A DNA stretch of 64,000 nucleotides from NCBI RefSeq assembly GCF_002443255.2, contig NW_019211454.1:13538248-13602247 (forward strand), given 5' to 3'. Below, in pieces: positions 28,501 to 39,244 of this stretch. Within the stretch, counting starts at the first letter, position 1, and every line of letters starts with the position of its first letter. The notes below the pieces were generated by a model. The model was not told where the DNA came from and did no database searches. It worked only from the letters and a program-made list of their open reading frames with translations. This stretch comes from Varroa destructor (taxonomy: Eukaryota; Arthropoda; Arachnida; Mesostigmata; Varroidae). The translations under genes were made by a program, and so were the position numbers.

Positions 28501-29970
28501 AATTATTAGTAGCAATTTAAATCGATACGTAAACAATGTCAGTAGATTTATCACTGACGACAGCATTTCATGACATTATCGAAAGAAGACCTAAAACTAA
28601 TATTCTTCATGTCTTACTTTGATTGTCATTTTTTTGTATCGTTGATTTAAACTTCAGTTTAGAATCTAAAGGCTTCCTGTGTCTCTATTGATAACACTGT
28701 GTACGATAGTAGAGATTATCATGCCGGCACCTCTTTCGCTGAGATGATAGCTTGGCTAGAAAAAAACGGTAAATACATTTCTATGCAGTGTGTGGGCTTT
28801 GTTCCTAGAACTCCCAGCCACACTCGTTCCTGATGAATGGTCGCCAGGTTCAAAAAAAAAACAACCGAGAAAAGAACATTGGCCTTTACGTTGCGTTGCT
28901 GCCGGTGCAAATCTGATCAAAAGACGTAAAAGCGGCACGCTCGATCCATTATTAGTCTAGTTGACGTTGTAGTTGTTATGTCCTACCTAAGCCTCCGCAC
29001 GTAATTCCAGACTCGGAATATCGAATTCCTTAATCGTATATTGGCTAGGACCCTCGTAAAATTGATACTTGATGTCAATTAACCCCAAATTACTCTGTTT
29101 CAGCAGGCACATACAGGTTGTCCATACATTCGAATAAAAACATCGTTGTATCATGTTGTTTAGATATTTCCACAAAACGTGAATCATGGTTGGGAGCACA
29201 GCAAGGGTTGTACCCGTCAGATACGACTCGAATTTGGTTCGTTGAAAAAACGATGAAAATAAAAATACTCTATCAAATATATTATCTATGCTGTGAGATC
29301 AGTCAGTGGCGGTAAGTAAGCGTGATATATTCCTTCGTAGTATCCTGGACGCGTTAGTTTTTTTTCTACTAATTAAATTTGAAAGTTCCTTTATTTTCGA
29401 GTGGCTCTTCTAATGAATCACACCTCCCGGAAGTGTAAAAGACAGCCAATTATTAGCTTCTGCAAAATGTTTTGAGATTAATTGTGTTCGAGTATTGCGT
29501 ATATGATACCGTGTCTGTGATCGTTAGATGAGAGTTTTTAGTTTTGACAAGCGGTTTTCATCCTAAATGTTTTTTTTTCTTTTTTGTTTTATTATTATAT
29601 TCATTTGATCTACATCTAGCCCGTCAAAAATTCATAAGGACAGCTGTAATCTTAATTTAAAAATTATCTAGCTCCTGTACAGTGGCATATGATACCGTAG
29701 ATTGCTTCATATACTCCTACAATGTAACTTCGGGGAGACTGATTTCAGCGGTAAGAGCCCTGCAAAATTCATTCAATGTGGATTTTGTTTTATTAGATAT
29801 CAAAGCCATTCTACTTTCCATGCCATCGTTCCCCTACTATGAGCTTTACCCTCCTCATGCACCTATGTATTCTTCACCGACACCGCATAGCTCTCTACCG
29901 AGGCGAGGCCTCATCTTTAACGTGCGGCTTATACACTGACAAACACACGAATATTTGTTTTTTCGGTGTT

Positions 29971-29979
29971 ATGCTTACT
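29971..29979 (-). other. Splice donor ending the GPCR exon
   Basis: Read on the minus strand, the exon ends CAGA and the intron starts GTAAGCAT, close to the metazoan donor consensus. Open reading continues for only about 17 more codons past this point and loses all resemblance to TM3. Together these place the intron boundary between 29979 and 29978, leaving one base of a split codon that begins with A. Confidence 0.7.
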
Positions 29980-30396
29980 CTGAACGAATCCCTCCACGCG
30001 GCACATAAATACACCAAGCACGTATGAGTCATGAAAGTGCTTCACTAGATAAGTCCACATGCAGAACATTGCGATGAGTGCGTCCGCAAACGCCAGATTC
30101 GATAAATAGAAATTCACCGTCGTCCGCATCGATCGGTTGAGCAGCACCGTCAATACGACGCCCCAGTTACCCACCAATGAGGCTACGACAGTCACCACGT
30201 AGATGGCCACGCACCACAGGCCCATCCGCTCTTGCGCCATTTCCGAATCGGCTATACCATAGTAGCTCATATTATATTGTATATAAATTTCCTGTTCCTG
30301 CTCACGGCATTCGGACCAGTTCAGCTGTTGTCCAACAGCAGCAGCTCCGCTGGACGATATATGACCCATCTGCACTTCCGTAGGCTGCACTTCCAT
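29979..30396 (-). CDS. First coding exon of a class A (rhodopsin-like) GPCR, probably a peptide receptor; 5' part only
   Basis: Encodes the first 139 residues of a plasma-membrane receptor that would couple an extracellular ligand to G proteins. Residues 1-58 form an extracellular N-terminus without a signal peptide and with two N-glycosylation sequons (N26 in NWS, N42 in NMS). Residues about 59-83 are TM1 with the GN pair (N77, position 1.50). Residues 86-95 form a basic first intracellular loop (NRSMRTTVN). TM2 spans about 96-118 with NLAFAD, where D105 is the sodium-site Asp 2.50. C132 is the TM3 disulfide cysteine. The reading frame then meets A|GTAAGC, a good donor, so the intron begins at 29978 in phase 1, inside TM3. 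The ATG at 30396 is the first in frame, and an in-frame stop lies at 30469-30471. TM3-TM7 are not seen. The usual Trp of extracellular loop 1 is replaced (YVLG), and TM2 has CMW where many peptide receptors have CMP. Class A membership is well supported; the ligand is not assignable. Confidence 0.86.
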
Positions 30397-30482
30397 CGCG
30401 CCTTGCACTGTACGTTTTATATTATAAGTTCTGCTCGTCCTGGCTGGCTGACGACTAGAAAGAAATGATCAAGCTGAACTAA

Positions 30483-30503
30483 TTATAAATGCCGCGCACG
30501 TCA
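30483..30503 (-). promoter_or_regulatory. Possible core promoter of the GPCR gene (TATA-like box plus CRE-like site)
   Basis: On the minus strand ATTTATAA (30490-30483) lies about 87-94 bases upstream of the ATG at 30396, which would put transcription start near 30455-30460 and give a 5' UTR of about 60 bases. TGACGTGC, a cAMP-response-element-like sequence, lies just upstream at 30503-30496. An alternative is that a 5' UTR intron ends near here: TTTCTTTCTAG at about 30456-30466 would make a good splice acceptor. Both readings rest on short motifs only. Confidence 0.22.
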
Positions 30504-31310
30504 TAGAGAATGTGCGGTAAGTAGCCACCCACGTCAAGGAAGGTCTACACCTCTCCTTATCGCAGTGATGTTTGAAGCGATCAGACATCCCTCGTCCTTT
30601 TCTAAGGTGACTAAGTGCTGATTCATCGAACTAATTATAGGGCTACCAGCAAGAACCACAACAATGACAGTAGTAATTTAAGTAAGCACCAGCATGCTGC
30701 GGCCCTCGGTAGGTGGTAGCAACTTCTTCATCGCGCTTTCCTTTACTAGCCCGCCTCTTATTTTTTTCCTACGCGCTCCTCTCTCGCTCGCGCACATACG
30801 CTATCATTTACTTCAGATATCTCTTGGACCGTTTTTGCACGTTGTAAAAATTCCCCTACCGACACGACCACCCAACTCAATAGTTCCAAGACTCCGGAAG
30901 CCCCGCAAGGCCTTCCGAGGCACGGAAGCGCGTGGTAACTTGCTTTCAACTTTTCACAACGGCATCAACAGGAGAATGTATGTCAACATTAGAAACAACA
31001 ATAACGACGAAAATTGCAAATACTCCAGAAACGTGAACACTTCCAAACCACGCACTCAGCAAAGATTTTTCTCAAAATAAAACCTCAGAAGAAACAAAAA
31101 TAGCGGTCCTTCGCTGCTGATATTTCTTCGAACGGCGGTGACGGTGGCCAGCTGCAGTAAGTAAGTAATTGTAAGTGAGCACCTTCTTACGTATTTAAGT
31201 ATCTTTTAGCAAAGCTACGGTGTGACGCACCGCTATCTGTACGAGCGACGCCTTTCTTTGTCTTTATTTGTCAAGCTTGAAGCGTTCGATTTGATTTTTT
31301 ACGGTTTCAC

Positions 31311-31357
31311 TTCTTTCTTTCTTTCTTGTTTTTTTTTTTTATTTTTTCTTTCTTTCT
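31311..31357. repeat. Pyrimidine tract, (TTTC)n with T runs
   Basis: TTTC repeats flank a run of twelve T. The tract lies about 0.9 kb upstream of the GPCR exon, with A/G on that gene's sense strand. Such tracts are usually simple repeats; a promoter-proximal role is only possible. Confidence 0.85.
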
Positions 31358-32557
31358 ATTTACTCGTACTCATAACCGTGTACGTCTTGGCATATCGCCG
31401 TCGGTACGCTGGACCTCTGATACTGACTGTACCGGCAAAGTAATGCAGAGCAGTTGAATGTTGTCGCATGTCATTTTTATAGATTCGGTTGGCGACACGA
31501 TTTCTCGTAAGCGTGATTGTCAGAGTTTCGTTAAGACAGCGCCAATTTGACAAACACTAGCGAATTGGGGAGTGAGACGAGCGCATGCTCAAGAACAGAA
31601 GCATGGCGGGAAAACGCATGCTTCCGATATCGACACGTGACATATCAAAATCATCGTCGTCATAGGCGATTTTTAAAGAGTTAAAACGATGAGCAGTTAG
31701 ACTTCGTTTTCGATACTGGGTTTACTCGCTTCTTGTTGGCCAGGCACGCCAACGGCAAATTGGTGGCTCAGAGAACAGAACCGGTTAGCCATACAGGAGA
31801 GGGTAACACGTCCCTTCCCCAGTAACGGCATCGGGAGTCCTCGCTCTGGTGGGTAGTGGAACCTATACGACAGAGGGCCATTCATGCTGCTCGGAGCGTG
31901 AATGGCCAGGAAGCAAGAAAGGACAAGCCTTGGTTTTCGTTGCAGAGAAGACGGCCACGAGAGCCTTCACATCGAATGCGGAAAGTACGCGCTTGGCAAG
32001 CGGTTCAGAGATAAAAGTTAAATCGTAACAAAAGTATAGACAAATATTTGTATACAGAAACTTGATGTTGACGTTACATAGATACATGATATATATACAT
32101 GTATATCTATATATATGGAATGGCAGAAGTGTACACTTGCCGGGTATCGTTTTTGAGAATGTTACCCGAAAGAGAACCTGATTTTTAGAGGACCATATCA
32201 ATAATCTCTCATAAGATTATTTCGATGTTATGGTTGTTGCATCATCTTTGTTTGCGGTAGTGTGCTTATGGACAAAACTGTTCCTTGGAGCATTGTTTTA
32301 CGCCATCAGAGCTATTAGTTTTAGAGTATTAGCTAGAGTATTTGAGTTTGTATATATCTTTGAATTTGTACTCACTTAAAATGGAAAGACGAATCAATAC
32401 TTGCTTCCCAAGTACAACGTCGGCTTGCAAGTTAACTTTAAAATGAAACGTCAATTACGTAGTTATGTTTAGCTGTAGAGGAGCAGCCGTTTGCCTTTGC
32501 CTAAACTCATTTAAAGTAATTTATCTTTGTCATCACTATCATTACATAAGCTAATGT

Positions 32558-32560
<3 letters not shown>

Positions 32561-32602
<42 letters not shown>
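32561..32602. repeat. (AT)21 microsatellite
   Basis: Forty-two bases of uninterrupted AT dinucleotide. Confidence 0.95.
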
Positions 32603-32606
<4 letters not shown>

Positions 32607-34028
32607 AGTGAACAGAATCGTCAATAATCATATATATTTTTAAAAACAGAATACATATCATAGGCATATAAAGCAATGACTACAACTTGATAAGAGTCAG
32701 TGACACCCCAAGAGGTCATCCGCATTAATCACAAAAGTCAATGAGGCTCAGCAGTACACCATCAGCTTAAATCATTCTGGCCACGTTGACCGCAATAGGT
32801 ACCCCCGAAAATAGCCAAATATTCACTGGATCCGACGAAAGACTCCTCGAAGATCTTAATGGAAGTGGCCAGAAAACCCGGAGTTTAATCGAGTCATGTT
32901 GACAGGAAACAGGTAAATAGATGGACTTCTACGAAATATCTGCTCTTCTACTAGGTCGACCACAGACGGTATCATGCTGCCTCAGAGATAACACAAACTA
33001 CTTGATGAGGCTGTCAGCATTAATTCCACACTCCAAATAGTCAAGCCAGGCATGTTACCAGCCATTTTACCACGAACTAATTCACGGCCTTAATTTTGGT
33101 AAAATTTAAGACCAATGGTGCGTACGAGTGACGTCGAGATTTTTGATAGTTATGTTGGTCGTCGGATCAAACGATATTCTCCTCTAGCCATGACAGTAGG
33201 AAAAGTCTGAGCCGCACAGTCCGGCAGGCGACCTTGCGGGCGTAAGGACGTCGGAGTGTGCTTCGCTGACTGCTCCATCTTTGGTTCAGTGGAATGTCCG
33301 CCTCGCAGGACCTCCACATCAAACAGACCCATTTTCCAATGAGTGGTGAGACGTAAAAGGCAACCCTTCTCCGACCGATTATGTTTGATCAAGCTGACCG
33401 CTGCAAGAATCTAGCCATCAGCCGATGCATAGGTCGATGGCCATATATTCTGTAGCCGTCCATTCAGCCGAAACTCGCAGATTAGTAAACAATCTCACAC
33501 CTACGGTGGGACAGGTAGCGCTTTCTCCATTCTGTGAAGCTTTTCTAGAGCCTATTTTGCGCAAGCAAAAACGGAGGACAATGTTGGGCGTGTTCAAGTT
33601 CAGCTAATTTCCTCGTAACTTATCTTATGCTTCAACACCGCAGGGAATTCCCTTATCTATATAGAATGATGCTGCTTCAAAATTAACCCAAAGGGTCACT
33701 GGATGTCATGTGAAAACCTTTAGGAGCGAAAAGCTACCAGAACCGATTTGAGTTTATCCACACCGGTGCTTTAAAGTGGGCAGAACCAATTGTTCCTCCA
33801 GCTCGTTGATAGGCATCGCTATATTGCTATTTAAAATATAAGGGTTAGTGGATCACGGGTATTTTCAAACGGTATCAGAGCAACTGATACTTTGTTTGCT
33901 CTAGGAGGGGCATTCAGACAGCTTTACTTGTATTAACTGAGGTTTACTTATAGGTCATTTCGGGCACACAGGACTGTAGCCAGGACCAACTATTATCGGT
34001 TCGTTTTCCACTGCCTTGCGGTTGGTGT

Positions 34029-34096
34029 CCAGGTCCACAATAGGTTTATAGCAATAATATTTCGGTATATATTATTGCTATAAACTTAGATCCTGG
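34029..34096. repeat. Long perfect hairpin (17-bp stem, 8-nt loop) with extended imperfect stem
   Basis: The arm at 34044-34060 is the exact reverse complement of 34069-34085, around the loop TTCGGTAT (34061-34068). Beyond an asymmetric interruption, CCAGG at 34029-34033 pairs with CCTGG at 34092-34096, so a transcript would fold into a stem of about 25-28 pairs. The size and loop resemble a small-RNA precursor, but an AT-rich foldback element remnant is equally possible. No reading frame explains it. Confidence 0.8.
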
Positions 34097-34501
34097 TTTA
34101 TCTGAAGGGGTAAATTCGACATCGATACATAAATGAAACAAAGTGAAAGGTATGAGCCCCCTGGTGGCAAGACTTCATTCTACTGGAAAGATGAGCAATA
34201 AGGCAAGTCTCAATGCATACGCAGGATTTGCCAAACAAAAGACGATATCGGTGCAAGCTCTGTGCGCAACCAAGGCCATCGTTGTACGCATTCGTAATAA
34301 CACCCAAGTACTACAAAGATGGCGCGATATTGCAAAATAAACTCGCTGAATAACGATACCAGTAGATGAAGCAGGGTTCCACCCTCAACAACGTTACGAA
34401 TAGGAACAGCATAGGGATGGCGGAACGGTTTCTTTGCTGCTGCTGCGCTATTTCTATCGACCGCTTTTCACAATTTAGCCCACCGACTCTTTTTATATAG
34501 T

Positions 34502-34517
34502 CATGCCGACCGGCATG
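34502..34517. repeat. Short hairpin, 7-bp stem and 2-nt gap
   Basis: CATGCCG and CGGCATG flank AC. This length alone is near chance level. It is listed because it lies between the two much stronger hairpin loci at 34.0 and 35.3 kb and has high GC in an AT-rich setting. Confidence 0.5.
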
Positions 34518-35309
34518 GTAAAAACAACCAACACTTAGAGAAGATACTGTGTTTATAATTAAATGTGAACTCTCGAAATTAGAACGTTAAATTATAGGGA
34601 AAATTTGCAGTTGACCGCCAGTGACATACTTAGTGGTAAACGAACCTGCTCATATGGGCATGCGTCTACCCCCTATAGGTACGATAAGCTCCAACCAAAT
34701 GTTACACAGACTTTACAAGTAAATTCATTCAGTCCATTGTTTGCTTTCAGCGATGACAGCAGTTGCATCACACAACACACTTAGCCCACTGTGGACTCTA
34801 AATACAGTTCGCCTACCTCCGATATCAAAGGCTAATGGTACCTTCTCTTTGAAAAAACAATACTGCAGGCTTATCAGTCAACCTCGATTCCCTGTATTGA
34901 CGTCTAGCATTTAGGACAAAGTCTATTATACGAAAAGGATTTTACAAAGCCTTGTTGTGCATTTAGTAGTAATATGAGTAGCGCATTAATGGGCGATGCA
35001 ATACATCTCCATAAATGGAATATAGACAAGCTTTTTTCATAACCTAGGTTAAAAACGTGTATATATTTTTTGCCTGATTATGTCTGCGCGTTGACTCCTC
35101 TATCGGTGACCGGGTTGCTTTGTCAGAAATCGGAGTACAATTTTTTTTATTCCTGGATTCCGTTGAGCGTACCCCAATCAAGATCTATCCGCATGTATCT
35201 AGCTATGGTGTAGAGCGTAACGTTGAAGTATTTATTTTTTTTTTTTAACGTAAATCACACTGCAATTAGCGTATATTTTTGCATATTTACATAACCAGAC
35301 TCTAAGTAA

Positions 35310-35346
35310 ATGTTGCTACCTAAGGATCCTTCTTAGGTAGCAACAT
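35310..35346. repeat. Perfect inverted repeat: 15-bp stem, 7-nt loop
   Basis: 35310-35324 is the exact reverse complement of 35332-35346, with loop GATCCTT. The core AAGGATCCTT is itself palindromic. It abuts a second perfect hairpin, sharing base 35346. A 15-bp perfect stem with such a short loop is not expected by chance in 64 kb. Confidence 0.85.
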
Positions 35347-35377
35347 CGATCGGAAGTCAGTTCTAACTTCCGATCGA
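35346..35377. repeat. Second, adjacent perfect inverted repeat: 12-bp stem, 8-nt loop
   Basis: TCGATCGGAAGT (35346-35357) pairs fully with ACTTCCGATCGA (35366-35377) around the loop CAGTTCTA. It is followed after six bases by eight T (35384-35391), which on the plus strand would also serve as an RNA polymerase III stop signal. The sequence is unrelated to that of the first hairpin. Confidence 0.8.
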
Positions 35378-35712
35378 GGTAGGTTTTTTTTCACGTGACA
35401 AAATCGATCCTATGAAATACATCACAATGCTATAAGGAAATATAAAATCTTGACGTTAATGTCAACCAGGTAACTTCAGCTGAGGGTCGATTATTTCGAA
35501 GAATACTATCTATAACTATTCCGCTATATAGATCCACGCCTATACCGTTTGCGTAGCTCAAGAGACAAAAAGGTTCCCGTTGCGACCGTTTAAGACCAAT
35601 GGAAAAAGTACCATTGACAAATGTACAGCGCAGTATAAAACCGCATGGTGTATATCAAAGGCATATATTAAAGTTCACAAGTAAACTAACATTTGTCCGA
35701 TAAAGTCCCATT

Positions 35713-35741
35713 CCAAGAGGCGCAATCAATACCAAGAGGCG
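35713..35741. repeat. Short direct repeat, period 19
   Basis: CCAAGAGGCG occurs at 35713-35722 and 35732-35741. It is too short to suggest an origin. Confidence 0.5.
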
Positions 35742-38700
35742 TGACCGAACATATGGCTCTCGTTTACAAAGCCATCTCTCCCCCCTAAACTATCTCCACG
35801 AGTCAAGCATTGCATCGAGCGAACAAAAAGGACTTGGTTCAGTATACTGTCATAGATACTATTTGATAGCTTTATCGAAGTTCCTCTCCTAGAAAGGTAA
35901 GACGTACGACAACAGGTGTTAGAAGTTTGCTTTATTTAAAATTGAGCTAGTCTCCTGTCGACTGCTGATGTTTAGGTAGATCAGTTGAACGCAGTGCACA
36001 GTGGCGACGCTATGTGTCGGCGAGCAGGACACAAAGTCGGAGCTGACGCTTAAGAAGTCGATTCTATGACATTGAAAAATCCCAAGAGTTAGTTAGAGCT
36101 GTACCTCTGTGGCACCTATAGTAGATGGAAAGTAAGGGCAAATTAGTGGAATCGTGCCGTGTAGTTAAGTTTTGGAAAGCATTTCAACATGTTTTTTCCT
36201 CACCTCGAGGCGTACATCTGGGGGTAGTATCTCATCTACGCTGTGTCTTTATTCAATGGATTTGAATTGAAAATGGTGCCGTTGCTTAAATTTCGGCCGC
36301 AGAGCGCAGTTCAACACTTCGCGACATAACGCCTTGAATACGCGTGTGTCTAACCTATAGAAGGACAATATCGTCCCTATATGGGCAATATCGGCAGCAT
36401 TGACTCTAGCTTGGGATCTTGATCGAAGCTTGTCAACTATTGAGGAGCATATTCCTAGCCGAAGTGACGTTATCCGCGTCTAAACGAAGCATCATTACTA
36501 GGTCAAAAAGCTTTGCTCAGATTGACGCTGCGGTTCTTTCGTGTACTCGAGTTCACGTTCGACGATTTTGCCTGACGATTGCCTCGCTAGTTGTGGCTCC
36601 ACAACTACAAAAGGAGAAAATGTTTTTCTTACACGTGGTACAATGCCCCTGTGTGCGAAATTATTTCGCGCCGCTTATGGCAGTATTCAGGTGTGAGAGC
36701 TAGTTCTAGCACGAGACGTGACAGTATATCGAAGGACCCTAATCGAAATACTACATGAAGAACCTTGGCTACCTCGTAGCTATCTAATATTTATTTAAAT
36801 CCTCGAAAAAACCCATCGTTTCCATCCTACAGATCTAGCACGCTTTGTAAGGATTGTCGCAGAATGTCTGCACGTAGGTGAAATAAAAATCGCTAAAGAC
36901 TGCCAAGTGATTGCCTGTAAGGCAATGCCCTCTTGGTCCTAGTTGAAATCGCGGCAGGTTGCACGAGGGGCCAGTTGAAGAAAGCCTGCGTAGCTGCATA
37001 GCATCGACTGTTTTTAAATTATGAAAAAGATAAAGGGTTACTACCAATAAGGAGCATGACCAAATGCATGCAAACGATCGAAGACGTGGGTAAGCCTGCA
37101 AATGCTAATAAATGAGAAAGTAAATAAATTAAAGTAATATGTAATAAATATAATATACATGCGGGTTTATAAGAGTTCTGATATGTGCGGTAAGCGAAGC
37201 ATTTCTATAGAAATTGCATTTAACTAAAAAGTACAGCGCTATCATAAACATAGGTGTAAGGTACAAGATAGTGTAAACATTTCGATGTAACGAAGTACGA
37301 GTATTTATCTTAAACTCGTTGACTGTATACTACTGAAGTCGATTGCCGTACGTTGGTGCTGCGGCAATTGTTGTACATCCGCCTGTAGGCGTACCTGCAA
37401 GCTTTTGGTTGTGCTACTATTAGATAGAATCAATTCTAAATTAGTCTAACAAGGTTCAATGGCTGAGACCCTGTAGTACAATACGCACACCATAGCAGTA
37501 AACATTGGTCTACATTACGATTTTTCAACATAAAGATACAAAATGGTCTTTTTTTGGTATTTGTGGTATTTTTTTAGCACCATCCAAAATCGATGTGTGT
37601 TTGATTTGTACGAGTTACGTCGCGTCTGAAAATGTTTGACCTAACTCAAATACGAAAAAGTGAAACCCCAAGCGAACTTCAGCATGGATACAGGCCAAAA
37701 AACTAGAGCCCGTTGGCTTATTTGGTCGCCTAAAGTGACCTAGACGATGACGGCGAGTTCGATTGTTATTGCATGGAGATGGCCTGTAGAAATAAATCGC
37801 ATCAAAACAACGAAGTACTGCGGCGCACGCTAAGAGGTGAGTTAGACGCTCGCCAGATGAATGGCCGATCACGCTCATCCTATAGGGTATTATCTAACTG
37901 AATCACTTTAAATGTCTTAGTGGGTAATGCTTTGATAAGCGATAACAATCGTTAATCGTTATCATAGCGTATAGCTGTTTCGTGTTATTGGCAAAATGAA
38001 AAGTTTTTTTCATCGGTCCGCTGTCCACAGTCTCCCGCGAGACCTGTGGCTCGAAACACGGCTGGCTAACTATCTATTGATAAACAGATTTTGCCAAGGG
38101 GTTGTTCGCTTATTTGGCTATGGTGCAGTGATGCAGTCGCGCTTAAATCCATCAGGCGATAATTAGCTACGATAGTGACGAGACTCGTGTTGTAAGGTGG
38201 TTCTCAATAGGGCGGCAATTCAAATCGGGACGTCGAACAAACGAGATTTTAAGCTGACAAACTAATTAGAAACATCCCCACAGGCATTTTATAGAAATCT
38301 TTTTATTCGTGTGTCATTCAAAGGTCTGAAGAAGTGGACAACGAGATAATTATCCGAAATCTACGAAAGGCACAGGCGCAAACGACACGTAGAAAATTTT
38401 AAGCTATAAAAACTACCTTAATAACGAAATGAAATTGCGGGCAAAGGGTCACAGATATGTTAACGTTCGAACGATACACGAGGCAGATATATAAACTAAC
38501 CGACGACATGCAGAAGAATAGTATCAGTACGTCAGCAGGACTTGAACCAAAGGGTGTGTACCATCGTTGCATAACATTAGTTGAAGTAGAAATCGACGAT
38601 TCAAAGACAATGTGTCGACCTGCTAGAACGACCTGTTAACCTTGGAACACCTTTGCTTTCAAACTTAGCGCAAAAAGAACAATCATCCAGTGCCGCACGA

Positions 38701-39191
38701 ATAAAAATTTGCAATATTTTTGTTTGTAGTAGCTGGCTTATGGCAGCCATGTATAGGCAAGCAAAATGCGAAATATTTAAAACTAAAAAAAACGACGACG
38801 AGAACAAGCACATCCAGCTACATTGTGATTTGATTACACATTTGGACTCCTAAAACTATTTCTACATGTATTAAAAAATCTTTTTTGAATCATTTCTTCA
38901 CTCTGTTATGGTCGTATTATAACACAAAACATCGGCCATGATCCATTACCAGCATGTGAGGGCATGGTTCCTTCGAACATAACGAAAACATGTATTATTT
39001 CTACTTTTTGTGAGCTCAGAAGCAACAATGTGTTTGTAGGTGGCCGACGTTTAGTATAGACATACCTATTTTTTTAGATCCATTTGAGATGTACCAACAG
39101 ATATTTTAATAGACGGCTTGTTTGCTTGGGTCCGGAAGTAATTACTGTTTTTGATAAATTTTAATACACTTATCGTAGCTTAAAGTTGATA

Positions 39192-39194
<3 letters not shown>

Positions 39195-39242
<48 letters not shown>
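39195..39242. repeat. (TA)24 microsatellite
   Basis: Forty-eight uninterrupted bases, the longest TA tract in the window. Oligo-A and oligo-T runs follow at about 39280-39307. Confidence 0.95.

Positions 39243-39244
<2 letters not shown>

Larger units (their letters stand above)
24264..29978. other. Presumed start of the intron after the GPCR exon; no further exon recognised
   Basis: The donor at 29978 means intron sequence continues toward lower coordinates. I looked on the minus strand for a TM3 continuation with a DRY-type motif and later TM6/TM7 motifs and recognised none here or further down. Several repeats and the E-box palindrome lie inside. Confidence 0.4.
30504..34028. other. Upstream flank of the GPCR exon; no gene recognised
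   Basis: It holds the pyrimidine tract and (AT)21. A 128-codon ATG frame at 30694-31080 (plus) has low-complexity ends and no domain. The 32.7-33.6 kb part is less AT-rich and could be a decayed mobile element, but no reverse transcriptase, integrase or terminal repeat could be recognised. Confidence 0.45.

Noticed and set aside
30177..30468. Two plus-strand frames of 68 and 78 codons
   Set aside because: They lie antisense over the GPCR exon and are shadows of its codon structure.
30694..31080. 128-codon plus-strand ATG frame upstream of the GPCR exon
   Set aside because: Its composition is low-complexity and basic (Arg/Asn-rich end), there is no domain, and it overlaps an opposite-strand frame; it is best seen as chance in the upstream flank.
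32700..33610. Less AT-rich segment suspected to be a decayed retroelement
   Set aside because: Conceptual reading on both strands shows many stops and no reverse transcriptase, RNase H or integrase motif that I can name.
38521..38580. Minus-strand GGTTCAAGTCC, a tRNA B-box-like sequence
   Set aside because: The flanking bases do not form a T-stem, and no A box or acceptor stem is found at the right distance.
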